Part shown: positions 26,495 to 34,073 of the stretch, piece by piece
How positions within the stretch are numbered: position 1 is the first letter of the stretch
Layout of the letters: every line of letters starts with the position of its first letter
The notes under the pieces: generated by a model
Database searches by the model: none
Told to the model about the DNA's origin: nothing
What the model saw: only the letters and a program-made list of their open reading frames with translations
Program-made: the position numbers and the translations under genes
Source of the DNA: an uncultured Sutterella sp.
GTDB lineage: Bacteria > Pseudomonadota > Gammaproteobacteria > Burkholderiales > Burkholderiaceae_F
Assembly (NCBI GenBank): GCA_900552915.1
Contig: USBS01000007.1
Span: forward strand, 1-34,715
Direction: 5' to 3'
Length of the DNA stretch: 34,715 nt

Positions 26495-28780
26495 GTGACT
26501 GAAAGCGACGCGGCAAAAATCACACAACAAGCGGATCAGCCGGAAGTTCCGACTCCTGAAAAAAAGGAAAAGCCGGCTGCGGCCAAGCGCGCTGCCGCCA
26601 AAGCGCCCGCAAAAAGAACTGCGACCGTCAAGAAAACGGTGAAGACGGCCAAGTCCGTCAAGACGGAAAAGGCGCCGGCGCCGATCGATCTGGACAGTCC
26701 GACGCTTTACACCAACCGTGAAATCAGCTGGATCGAATTCGACCGCAAGGTTTTGGAAACGGCCGAAGACCATAAGGTGCCGTTGCTCGACCGCGTGAAG
26801 TTCCTCGCGATCTTCTTCAATAATCTCGACGAGTTCTACATGGTGCGCGTCATGAATCTGCAGCGGCAGGCGCGCAGCAACGTGCTGCCGACAGGGCCCG
26901 ACAAGATGCCGCCCGCCAAGCAGCTTGTGGAAATTCGCCGCCGTGTGGGTGAACTTCTTGACGAGGCCGAAGAACTGTGGCTCAAGGATTTGAAGCCGGC
27001 CTTGGAAAAGAAGGACGTGCATTTCATTACCTACGACGAGCTCACCGGCGTGCGCCGTCGTATGGTCGACAAGTACTTCGAAACGGAAATCCTGCCGGTG
27101 CTGACGCCGCAGGGCGTGGACGCGGGTCGTCCCTTCCCGATGATTTCAAGCCGCAGCATCAATTTCGTGATTGAGCTTCGCAGCACCGATCCGAAGGATG
27201 AGAAGTCGTACTTTGCTCGCCTCAAAAACCCCAACAACGTGCCGCGCTTCCTCTTTGTTCCGAAGGAACTCTCGGGCGACGAAACGATCAACTTCGCTTC
27301 GGGCGAGGGCGACATCCTCATGATGGAGGATCTGGTTGCCAACCGCATGGGCATGCTGTTTCCGGGCTATAAGGTGAAGAACTACGGCATGTTCCGCGTC
27401 ACGCGCAACACCGACGGCGAAATCGAAGAGGATGAAGCCGACGATCTGCTTGCCGCCGTGCGCGACTATGTCGAGCAGCGCCGCTTCGGCTCGATCGTTC
27501 GCGTCGAGCTCGGCCGCGGCATGCCTCTGGCGCTTCAGGACTTCCTGATCAGTCACCTCGACGTGCACCCGTCTCAGGTTGTTCGCTTGAAGATGCCGCT
27601 TGCCTTCAACGACTTCATGCGACTCATGAAGATCGACAAGCCCGCACTCAAGTATCCGCCTTTCCGCGCCAATACGCCGCAGCCCTTTGAACCCGAAGAG
27701 GATCTCTTTGCGGAAATCCGCGAGCGCGATCTGATGGTTTTCCATCCTTACGACAGTTTCGGCTGCGTGCTGCGCTTCCTGCGCCAGGCCGCTGTCGACC
27801 CCGATGTTGTGGCCATCAAGCAGACGCTTTACCGTTGCGGCAGCGACTCGCCCGTCGTGCAGGCGCTTCTCGAAGCCCGCCGCCGCGGCAAGCAGGTGAC
27901 GGCCGTCGTTGAACTGAAAGCGCGCTTTGACGAAGAGCAGAACATCAACTGGGCCGAAGAGCTCGAACGCGCGGGCGTCAACGTCGTCTACGGCTTTGCA
28001 GGATTGAAGATTCACGCCAAGCTTTGCCTGGTCGTGCGCCGCGAACCCAAGGGCATGCGCCGCTATGCGCATATCGGCACGGGCAACTACAACGCTTCCT
28101 CGGCCAAGATCTACACCGACCTCGGACTCTTTACCGCCCGCGACGACATCTGCAGCGATGTGCAGGATCTCTTCAACGTCATGACGGGATTCGGCGTGAT
28201 CGACAACTATCGCCGCATCTTTGTTTCTCCGAATCACCTGCGCGCCAACATCACGCGTCTGATCCGCGAGGAAACGGAAATGCATCGCGCCAACGGCGGT
28301 GGCGGCCACATCATCATGAAGTGCAACCAGCTCGTCGATCAGGGCATCGTGCGCGAGCTCTACGAAGCGAGTCGCGCGGGCGTCAAGATCGAATGCGTGG
28401 TGCGCGGCATCTGCTCGCTTCGCCCGGGCATCAAGGGCGTTTCGGAAACGATCAGCGTGCACTCCATCGTGGGCGAACTGCTCGAGCACGCTCGCATCTA
28501 CTACTTTGAGCACGCGGGCCAACCCGTGATGTACGTGGGCAGCGCCGACATGATGACCCGTAACCTGAACGGCCGCATCGAGGTGCTTGCGCCGGTGCTC
28601 GATAAGAAGCTCATGGAAAACATCCTCAAGCAGATTGTTTATCCGCAGCTTGCCGACAACACGCACACGTGGGAACTTCTAAGCGACGGCGGCTATAAGA
28701 AAGTCGTGCGCAAGGCGGGCGATCCCGCCATGGATTCGCAGAGCCACATCAAGAAGGTTCTGAATCTTCTCAAACGCTAA
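26495..28780 (+). CDS. ppk1: Polyphosphate kinase 1
   Basis: It makes inorganic polyphosphate from ATP, reversibly, via a phosphohistidine. The protein has 761 residues. The N-domain starts at about 68 with SPTLYTNREISWIEFDRKVL and FLAIFFNNLDEFYMVRVMNL. The catalytic C-domains contain HPYDSFGCVLRFLRQAA, LKIHAKLCLVVRRE with H507 (the autophosphorylated His), YAHIGTGNYNASSAKIYTDL, and H665 in ELLEHARIYYFEHAG. GTG at 26495 is used because GGGAGA lies upstream. An Ala/Lys-rich extension (about residues 20-65, KRAAAKAPAKRTATVKK and similar) precedes the core and is not part of the family fold. The gene appears to be transcribed alone. Confidence 0.97.
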   Translation: MTESDAAKITQQADQPEVPTPEKKEKPAAAKRAAAKAPAKRTATVKKTVKTAKSVKTEKAPAPIDLDSPTLYTNREISWIEFDRKVLETAEDHKVPLLDRVKFLAIFFNNLDEFYMVRVMNLQRQARSNVLPTGPDKMPPAKQLVEIRRRVGELLDEAEELWLKDLKPALEKKDVHFITYDELTGVRRRMVDKYFETEILPVLTPQGVDAGRPFPMISSRSINFVIELRSTDPKDEKSYFARLKNPNNVPRFLFVPKELSGDETINFASGEGDILMMEDLVANRMGMLFPGYKVKNYGMFRVTRNTDGEIEEDEADDLLAAVRDYVEQRRFGSIVRVELGRGMPLALQDFLISHLDVHPSQVVRLKMPLAFNDFMRLMKIDKPALKYPPFRANTPQPFEPEEDLFAEIRERDLMVFHPYDSFGCVLRFLRQAAVDPDVVAIKQTLYRCGSDSPVVQALLEARRRGKQVTAVVELKARFDEEQNINWAEELERAGVNVVYGFAGLKIHAKLCLVVRREPKGMRRYAHIGTGNYNASSAKIYTDLGLFTARDDICSDVQDLFNVMTGFGVIDNYRRIFVSPNHLRANITRLIREETEMHRANGGGGHIIMKCNQLVDQGIVRELYEASRAGVKIECVVRGICSLRPGIKGVSETISVHSIVGELLEHARIYYFEHAGQPVMYVGSADMMTRNLNGRIEVLAPVLDKKLMENILKQIVYPQLADNTHTWELLSDGGYKKVVRKAGDPAMDSQSHIKKVLNLLKR

Positions 28781-28802
28781 GCGTTTCTAGAGAAACGGAC
28801 GC

Positions 28803-28838
28803 AAAAAACTCCCCGACGAGAGCAGTTTCGCCGGGGAG
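28803..28838 (-). terminator. Terminator of the C69 peptidase gene
   Basis: On the minus strand CTCCCCG (28838-28832) pairs with CGGGGAG (28815-28809), followed by TTTTTT (28808-28803). A standard terminator for the leftward peptidase gene. The ppk1 stop lies 22 bases away, so it may also stop rightward transcription in part. Confidence 0.85.
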
Positions 28839-28855
28839 CTTCATATTTGGCTTGC

Positions 28856-28881
28856 GTGCAGCCCGAATGTTCGGGCTGCAC
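28856..28881. repeat. Perfect 12-bp inverted repeat
   Basis: GTGCAGCCCGAA (28856-28867) and TTCGGGCTGCAC (28870-28881) are perfectly complementary around a 2-base centre. It lies 10 bases beyond the peptidase stop codon and before the terminator, so it may be a second stem of the 3' UTR or a protein-binding palindrome. Confidence 0.6.
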
Positions 28882-28891
28882 AATGCATGCT

Positions 28892-30739
28892 TTAGCGGTC
28901 GTGACCGCGTTCGGCGTTGGAATACTTCTTGTTGGTCTGGCCCTTTACCTTGACGGTGTCGAAGGCGCAGATGCGCTTGCCGCTTGTGTAGGTATAGAGG
29001 TACGTATCCCACACGGCGCCCGCCATCATATATTTGGCAAGGTCCTTTTGAGTAAAGCTCATCACGAGGTCGATGCGCCCGTCGCCGTTGACGTCTTTTT
29101 TCTCAAAGGCCGTGGGTTTGGCAAGATTGCTCATGACGACCGCAGCAACGGTCGAAGCGCGGCTCGGACCGGCAAAGGTCTTGTTCTGGTCGATCGTGGT
29201 GGCGTCAAGCAGCGGATCCGACAAAAGCGCAATCTGCACGGGTTTGTCGCTCTTGGGATCGATTTCCTCGGCCAATACGGCAATCTTGTGCGGCGCGATT
29301 TCCGCGAGATCGCGGCTTACGGCACCTTGTGCTTCTTGCATCTTCTGCACGTTGAAGTTGTGCAGGATGTCGAGAGCCTTGGCTTTGGAGATCTTCATGG
29401 CGGCACGAGCCTGAGAGTGCACGGCCACTCGATCCGCTTCCCAACCTTCCTCAAGCGTTCTGATGATGTCGCGAGCGCCGCGCTGATCGCCCCACTGGTA
29501 CTCAAGCACGTTGGCGTAGTTGATGAAGGGGGTCGAATTAAATTCGGCGTGATAGCTGAAGCGATCATCTCGAGCATTGAACTGTTCGGCCGCGGCTTCT
29601 TCCCATCCCATGAAGTTGGCGTTGACGCCGGGCTTGGCAAGCGGATACCCCGGCACATAGGGTGTTTCGCACGGACGCGCATAGGCGCGGAAGGCGGTAA
29701 TGAGCTCGGGCGTCGGGTCGAGTTCGATCACGACCGACTCATGCGAAGTCGGGCGGCATGTGCCGAAGCCCTTGTGGTGGTACCAGCCCGGATCGTCGCC
29801 GATCGTGGATTCGTGCAAACGAAGAATGGCCTTAACGTCGTTGACGTCGAATTTGCGGCCCGGCGTGGCACTGTAGGGGAACTGCTCCGGATCGGTGATC
29901 TTCTTGCCGGTGATGTAGTCCCAGGCAAGCTCATTGCGGCTGCGGTTGTATTCGGCCGCACGCCGTTCGGGCGGCTGTACCGCCAGGCGATAGTTGAAGT
30001 CGCTGTAGACGCCCGCTTTAGCGGGCTTGTAGCGGCCGTTTTTGATCGAACGCTCGATGAGGCCCGGCGCAACGATGACATTCTTGGTGTCGGTAGCGTC
30101 CACCACGCCGATCATGAAGTTGTTCGGGATATAAGTGATTTCGTTGTCCTGAACGCGGCGCGCCACCCAGGTGTTGCCCTTGTGAATGGCAAGTTGCCAG
30201 GCTTCGTTATTGTCGGCAATCGTATAAGTGCGGCCTTCGGAGAAGTAACCGTATTCGCCGAGAAGTTTGATGGCGATGTCGACGGCTTCCTTGGCCGAAT
30301 GGGCGCGTTCGGCCATCAGGCGGCGGATGCCGTAGCCGATGCCGCCGTCCTTTAATTTCTGGTCTTTGTCATAGATCCCCGTGCAGGCGTTTGAGACGAT
30401 CACGACCCCCGCGTCGTTCACAAAGCCGTCGGAAAAAGACGCCCCGTTCGGATCAAGCGTCTGGGACCAGTAAAAGCCCAACGTTTCCTCAACCTGCGGG
30501 ATCTTTGCGGCTGTAGGTTCAAAAGTGATCATTTCGCCCGCTTTGTGTTTGGCGGGCGGCACGTAGTACTGCGGATTGAAGATGCGCCCGCCGTTGTCTT
30601 CATTGTGGCCGATGATGATGTGACCTGTGGCGGAGACGGCTTTACCCACGACGACCGTGGAGCAGGCAAAGGCGTTGACGGAAAAGGCAGCGACCGCAGC
30701 AGCGGCGGCGCAGGCAAAAAGCGTCTTTTGAAAAGCCAT
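28892..30739 (-). CDS. Secreted C69-family peptidase (dipeptidase type)
   Basis: An N-terminal nucleophile hydrolase of 615 residues. The signal peptide ends in NAFA, and cleavage would expose Cys26 (CSTVVVGKAVS), the predicted catalytic nucleophile of family C69. Other conserved blocks are IIGHNEDNGGRIFNPQY, GVVIVSNACTGIYDK, EAWQLAIHKGNTWVARRV and YSDFNYRLAVQPPERR. A calcium-loop-like motif DVNGDGRID starts at D549, near the C-terminus. AAGAGG lies 7 bases before the ATG. It probably acts in the periplasm on peptides or dipeptides; the substrate is inferred from the family. The divergent DUF4870 gene shares the upstream region. Confidence 0.92.
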   Translation of the reverse strand: MAFQKTLFACAAAAAVAAFSVNAFACSTVVVGKAVSATGHIIIGHNEDNGGRIFNPQYYVPPAKHKAGEMITFEPTAAKIPQVEETLGFYWSQTLDPNGASFSDGFVNDAGVVIVSNACTGIYDKDQKLKDGGIGYGIRRLMAERAHSAKEAVDIAIKLLGEYGYFSEGRTYTIADNNEAWQLAIHKGNTWVARRVQDNEITYIPNNFMIGVVDATDTKNVIVAPGLIERSIKNGRYKPAKAGVYSDFNYRLAVQPPERRAAEYNRSRNELAWDYITGKKITDPEQFPYSATPGRKFDVNDVKAILRLHESTIGDDPGWYHHKGFGTCRPTSHESVVIELDPTPELITAFRAYARPCETPYVPGYPLAKPGVNANFMGWEEAAAEQFNARDDRFSYHAEFNSTPFINYANVLEYQWGDQRGARDIIRTLEEGWEADRVAVHSQARAAMKISKAKALDILHNFNVQKMQEAQGAVSRDLAEIAPHKIAVLAEEIDPKSDKPVQIALLSDPLLDATTIDQNKTFAGPSRASTVAAVVMSNLAKPTAFEKKDVNGDGRIDLVMSFTQKDLAKYMMAGAVWDTYLYTYTSGKRICAFDTVKVKGQTNKKYSNAERGHDR

Positions 30740-30798
30740 GATTCAACCTCTTGAGAAGCGAAGAATTGCCGTGGGGAAACAGCGCGGCGTATTCCTCA

Positions 30799-30852
30799 AT
30801 TATCTGCCGAATTCGAAAAAAAATCCACTTGGAAATTTCTCTCAGGAGAGAA
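30799..30852 (-). promoter_or_regulatory. Candidate promoter of the peptidase gene and nearby inverted repeat
   Basis: GATAAT on the minus strand (30804-30799) fits a -10 box about 60 bases before the peptidase start. Upstream is an inverted repeat TTCTCTC-AG-GAGAGAA (30837-30852), a possible operator. The -35 is poor. Low certainty. Confidence 0.3.
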
Positions 30853-30957
30853 GGTCGGACACAGGTAAAAAAGGAATAGGCTTGGCTGCAGCGTTGCTTT
30901 TTGTTAAGCAACGGAAACAAGGAGGAAAAATCGAGGGACTGCGGTTGGTTCGATTTT

Positions 30958-30963
30958 TATAAT
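30958..30963 (+). promoter_or_regulatory. -10 box of the DUF4870 gene
   Basis: A perfect TATAAT lies 36 bases before the start codon. The -35 region (GGGACT at 17 bases) is weak. Confidence 0.5.
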
Positions 30964-30999
30964 CGGTCTCAGAATCAATGTTTTCAGAAGGAAGCCGCC

Positions 31000-31422
31000 A
31001 TGCCCGAACATTTGCCGCAGCAAGTCGATGTTCAACTGCCGCCGGACACTTCATCCGTTGTGGTGGCCAAAGTTGTCTACGGCCTGCATTCGCTCTCGAT
31101 CATCATTGGCGTGGTCACCGGAGGTTCCATTCTGGGAGCGTTTCTCTTCGGCTGGCCTTCGATTGTGGCGGTGATCCTCAACTATGTGATGAGGTCGGAC
31201 GCCAAGGGCACGTACGTTGAAAGTCACTTCTCCTGGCAGATCCGTACGTTCTGGTACGCATTTGCCTTTGCCTGTCTAGTGGGCCTTGTCGGATTTATTC
31301 TTTCGTTTATCTATGTGGGTTTTGCCATTTGGTTCGTCGGCTTTTTCGTGATGAGCCTTTGGGTGGGCTACCGTATCATCCGGGGTGCTTTGCGCTTATG
31401 GAACGGCAAGCCTGTGGATTAA
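31000..31422 (+). CDS. DUF4870-like small membrane protein
   Basis: A protein of 140 residues. A polar N-terminus of ~30 residues is followed by three hydrophobic segments: VVYGLHSLSIIIGVVTGGSI into LGAFLFGWPSIVAVILNYVM, then WYAFAFACLVGLVGFILSFI and VGFAIWFVGFFVMSLWVGYR. The SHFSWQIRTFW motif between the first and second parts is typical of this family. The function is unknown. ATG at 31000 has AAGGA 7 bases upstream and follows the -10 box at 30958; the frame is open further upstream, but that part contains the promoter. Divergent from the C69 gene. Confidence 0.83.
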   Translation: MPEHLPQQVDVQLPPDTSSVVVAKVVYGLHSLSIIIGVVTGGSILGAFLFGWPSIVAVILNYVMRSDAKGTYVESHFSWQIRTFWYAFAFACLVGLVGFILSFIYVGFAIWFVGFFVMSLWVGYRIIRGALRLWNGKPVD

Positions 31423-31437
31423 TCCGACGGATTAATC
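31417..31437. repeat. Palindrome over the DUF4870 stop codon
   Basis: GATTAATCCG (31417-31426), one A, then CGGATTAATC (31428-31437): a perfect 10-bp inverted repeat that contains the TAA stop. No T-run follows, so it is not a plain terminator. It could cruciform or bind a protein. Confidence 0.5.
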
Positions 31438-31584
31438 TGGCATTCGGACTCTAAGGGTTACCCCGCAAAAATCGTTTTCTCAAAAGAGCAGGTGCGTTAA
31501 GCACAATGCGCGTCAGCTTTACGCGCGCGCGGTGCGGAAATCCTGTTTCGACCGCGGGCTCTTTTCACTATTTCGGACTTCTTC

Positions 31585-31608
31585 AACCGGCCTTTAAGAC
31601 CGGTTTTT
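31585..31608 (+). terminator. Terminator between DUF4870 and the FadL gene
   Basis: AACCGG (31585-31590) pairs with CCGGTT (31600-31605), 9-base loop, then TTTT (total T-run 31604-31608). Short, moderate strength. It sits 49 bases before the FadL start, so a FadL promoter would have to be very close or upstream of it. The gap 31423-31656 holds no gene. Confidence 0.55.
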
Positions 31609-31656
31609 GTCGTTGCTCGACAGGTCCGACAATTTCGAACCCTTGGAGAATCAATC

Positions 31657-32976
31657 GTGAAGATGACGATGAAGGCGGCTGCAGCCGCCGTGATGGCCGT
31701 TTGCGCCGCCTCCGCCGCTCAGGCCGCAGGCTTCATGCTCACCGAACAATCCGCCGGTGCTCTCGGCCGTGCTTACGCTGGTGTCGGTGTTGACGGAACC
31801 GATCTTTCCGGCGTCTATTACAACCCTGCCACGATGACCCTGCATCCGGGTACACAGATTCAGGCAGGTGTTGTTGCTGTTGGCCTTGATCTTGCCTATG
31901 AAGGCAATGCAAAGCATCCTGGTACCGAAAATGGCCAGTACAACACGCAGCCGATTCCGCACGGCTACATCTCCCATCAGCTCAGCGACAGCATGTGGGT
32001 TGGCCTGGCTATGACTGTGCCGTTCGGCATGGGCACGGAATATGGCAACAACTGGGATCGTGCCAACCGCGGTATCTCCGCCGAGGTTCTGACGTTTGAC
32101 TTCAACCCGAACGTAGCCTGGAAGGTTTCCGATAAGCTGAGCCTTGGCGCCGGTATGTCTATTCAATATGCTGCAGCTGATCTTAAGATGCAAGATGGCA
32201 TGTCGGTAAAGGAACAAGTCAAAGTGGCAATGGACGGCGAAGTGGATGCTGACAGCATTGCTTGGGGATTTAATGTTGGCCTGATGTGGTCTCCGTTGGA
32301 AAATCTACGTTTTGGTCTGTCCTATCGATCCAGAATCAATCACAATGCCGACGGTGACTTTACTGTTGATAACTTCAAACTCAACGGTAACCCAATGACT
32401 CCTCCTGCAGGCTCCGAGTATGCGGCGCTGTTGGGAACTTTTGATGCTAAGGCCACAATCTCTACCCCAGCATGGGCCATGGCTACAGCAGCGTGGGATG
32501 TCAACGATTTGTTGAGTCTGTACGCCACGTTCCGTTGGACGGATTGGTCATCGTTCGACACGCTCGATATCAAAGCACCGTCAGCCCCCGCTTTGATCAT
32601 CTCTGGCCACAATGGCGTCAAGACTGTTGAAAACCATTGGCAGGACACCTACCTCGTTTCCGTCGGTGCCGACATGCGCTTTACGAATTGGTGGACGTTC
32701 CGCGCCGGTATTGGTTACGAAACTTCCGCAGTGGACGATCCGAAGTACCGCACGGCCATTATTCCTGACGCAGATCGTCTCTGGCTCGCTATCGGTTCCT
32801 CCTTCCAGGCTACCGACAACATGCAGATTGACGTATCTGCAGCTTGGCTCCATGGCATCGGCGAACGCGATTTGTGGACTTCGGACGGAAGCGATGGAAC
32901 CACTCCTGAAAAGGCAGGTAAATTCGAGGACCTCGACGCCTACCTCTTCGGTGTCCAACTCGTCTACAAGTTCTAA
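31657..32976 (+). CDS. FadL/OmpP1-family outer-membrane transport protein
   Basis: An outer-membrane beta-barrel for hydrophobic compounds such as long-chain fatty acids or aromatics. The protein has 439 residues, with a 23-residue signal ending AQA. The mature N-terminus AGFMLTEQSAGALGRAYAGV is the FadL hatch region, and YYNPATM is the NPA motif. Barrel strands alternate through to the C-terminal YKF, ending in Phe as expected for OM proteins. I use the GTG at 31657 because GGAG lies 8 bases before it; ATG codons at 31663 and 31669 would shorten the signal slightly. The segment 32161-32400 is lower in G+C (about 45% by hand count) than its flanks. The substrate is unknown. Confidence 0.92.
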   Translation: MKMTMKAAAAAVMAVCAASAAQAAGFMLTEQSAGALGRAYAGVGVDGTDLSGVYYNPATMTLHPGTQIQAGVVAVGLDLAYEGNAKHPGTENGQYNTQPIPHGYISHQLSDSMWVGLAMTVPFGMGTEYGNNWDRANRGISAEVLTFDFNPNVAWKVSDKLSLGAGMSIQYAAADLKMQDGMSVKEQVKVAMDGEVDADSIAWGFNVGLMWSPLENLRFGLSYRSRINHNADGDFTVDNFKLNGNPMTPPAGSEYAALLGTFDAKATISTPAWAMATAAWDVNDLLSLYATFRWTDWSSFDTLDIKAPSAPALIISGHNGVKTVENHWQDTYLVSVGADMRFTNWWTFRAGIGYETSAVDDPKYRTAIIPDADRLWLAIGSSFQATDNMQIDVSAAWLHGIGERDLWTSDGSDGTTPEKAGKFEDLDAYLFGVQLVYKF

Positions 32977-33019
32977 TTTCGCGTGATTTCTGTCGCTAGT
33001 GGCAGATTGTGAAATCAAG

Positions 33020-33067
33020 CCCCGGACGGGGATCGAGAAATCGGTCGACGTGCGGGGTTTTGTTTTT
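33020..33067 (+). terminator. Terminator of the FadL gene
   Basis: CCCCG (33020-33024) pairs with CGGGG (33053-33057), enclosing GATCGA-GAAA-TCGGTC (33031-33046), and TTTTGTTTTT follows. A branched or interrupted stem with a clear T-rich tail. Confidence 0.75.
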
Positions 33068-33095
33068 GGCAAATGACTTTCCGTTGGCGGATAAT
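33066..33095 (+). promoter_or_regulatory. Candidate promoter of the AEC transporter
   Basis: TTGGCA (33066-33071, 5/6) and GATAAT (33090-33095, 5/6) are 18 bases apart, right after the FadL terminator and 30 bases before the next start. Confidence 0.55.
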
Positions 33096-33124
33096 GCGCG
33101 TGCTATTTTCTTGAAGTTCCAACG

Positions 33125-34072
33125 ATGAACGTCTTTTTTCATCACCTTACGTTGTGCGCGCCGCTTTTTCTGATGGTGTTTCTGGGCTGGGCGCTTGTGA
33201 GGATCGGCATGTTTTCAAACAGCGTCACCAAGGCGCTGTCGAAGTTTGTCTTCAAGCTGCTGATGCCGGTGATGCTCTTTCACCTGATGAGCGACGCTTC
33301 GGGTCGTCCTCCGGTGGACTGGAAGGTGTTGATTGCGTTTTTCGGCTCGTGCGTGGTGGTTTACATCATCGGCAACTTTTTGGGTGGGAAATTTTTCAAG
33401 CAGGACTCCACCGGGCGCGTCATCACCGGCATGGGCGGCATTTTCGGCAACAACGTGCAGCTGGGCGTGCCGATTGTGCAGACAAGCCTCGGCACAGCGG
33501 CTATGCCCACGATTTCGCTTCTGATCATCTTCAACGTATTGCTGCTTTGGACGAGCGCCACGGCTTGCGTGGAGTTCGGGCGCACGGGCGGCAATATCGA
33601 CTGGAAGAAGTTTTTGATTGCGCTCAAGAACATCTTCAAAAATCCGATCGTGCTGGGCATTTTGATCGGCACGGGCTGGAGCTTCACCGGTCTGCCGTTG
33701 CCCGAGGTTGTGGACAAAAGTGCCGCGCTGATCGCGCAGGCGACGACGCCGTGCGCACTCATTGTGGTGGGTATGGGGCTGGCAGAGCACAGCTTTACGG
33801 CGGCGCTGCCGAAGGCAAGCGTCATCACGGTTCTGAAGCTCGGCATTCAGCCGTTTTTGGTGTGGCTTTTCTGCGTGCTGCTGGGACTTGATTCTGTTCA
33901 AACCAACGCTGCAACGGTGCTGGCGTGCCTGCCGGTCGCCATCAACCTCTACATCATGGCCACGCAGTTTGAAAGCGAAGAAGGGGCGGCGAGCAACGCC
34001 ATTTTTGTTTCGACATTTATTTCCGCGTTGACCGTTCCGTTGACGCTGACGCTCTTGGGAGTGGGATATTGA
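33125..34072 (+). CDS. AEC-family transporter (auxin efflux carrier type)
   Basis: An inner-membrane transporter of 315 residues with about ten hydrophobic helices in two halves. Typical features are FLGWALVRIGMFSNSVTKAL, FVFKLLMPVMLFHLMSDAS, the glycine-rich IFGNNVQLGVPIVQTSLG between helices, and TTPCALIVVGMGLAE. AEC proteins move malonate, malate or other organic anions; the substrate is unclear. There is only a weak ribosome site (TTGAAG). It begins after its own promoter, and the next gene (yaeQ) starts one base after its stop, so both probably share a transcript. Confidence 0.93.
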   Translation: MNVFFHHLTLCAPLFLMVFLGWALVRIGMFSNSVTKALSKFVFKLLMPVMLFHLMSDASGRPPVDWKVLIAFFGSCVVVYIIGNFLGGKFFKQDSTGRVITGMGGIFGNNVQLGVPIVQTSLGTAAMPTISLLIIFNVLLLWTSATACVEFGRTGGNIDWKKFLIALKNIFKNPIVLGILIGTGWSFTGLPLPEVVDKSAALIAQATTPCALIVVGMGLAEHSFTAALPKASVITVLKLGIQPFLVWLFCVLLGLDSVQTNAATVLACLPVAINLYIMATQFESEEGAASNAIFVSTFISALTVPLTLTLLGVGY

Positions 34073-34073
34073 T

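Noticed and set aside
28782..28797. A second parS-like palindrome, CGTTTC-TAGA-GAAACG, after ppk1
   Set aside because: The arms resemble parS but the essential centre (ACGT) is TAGA.
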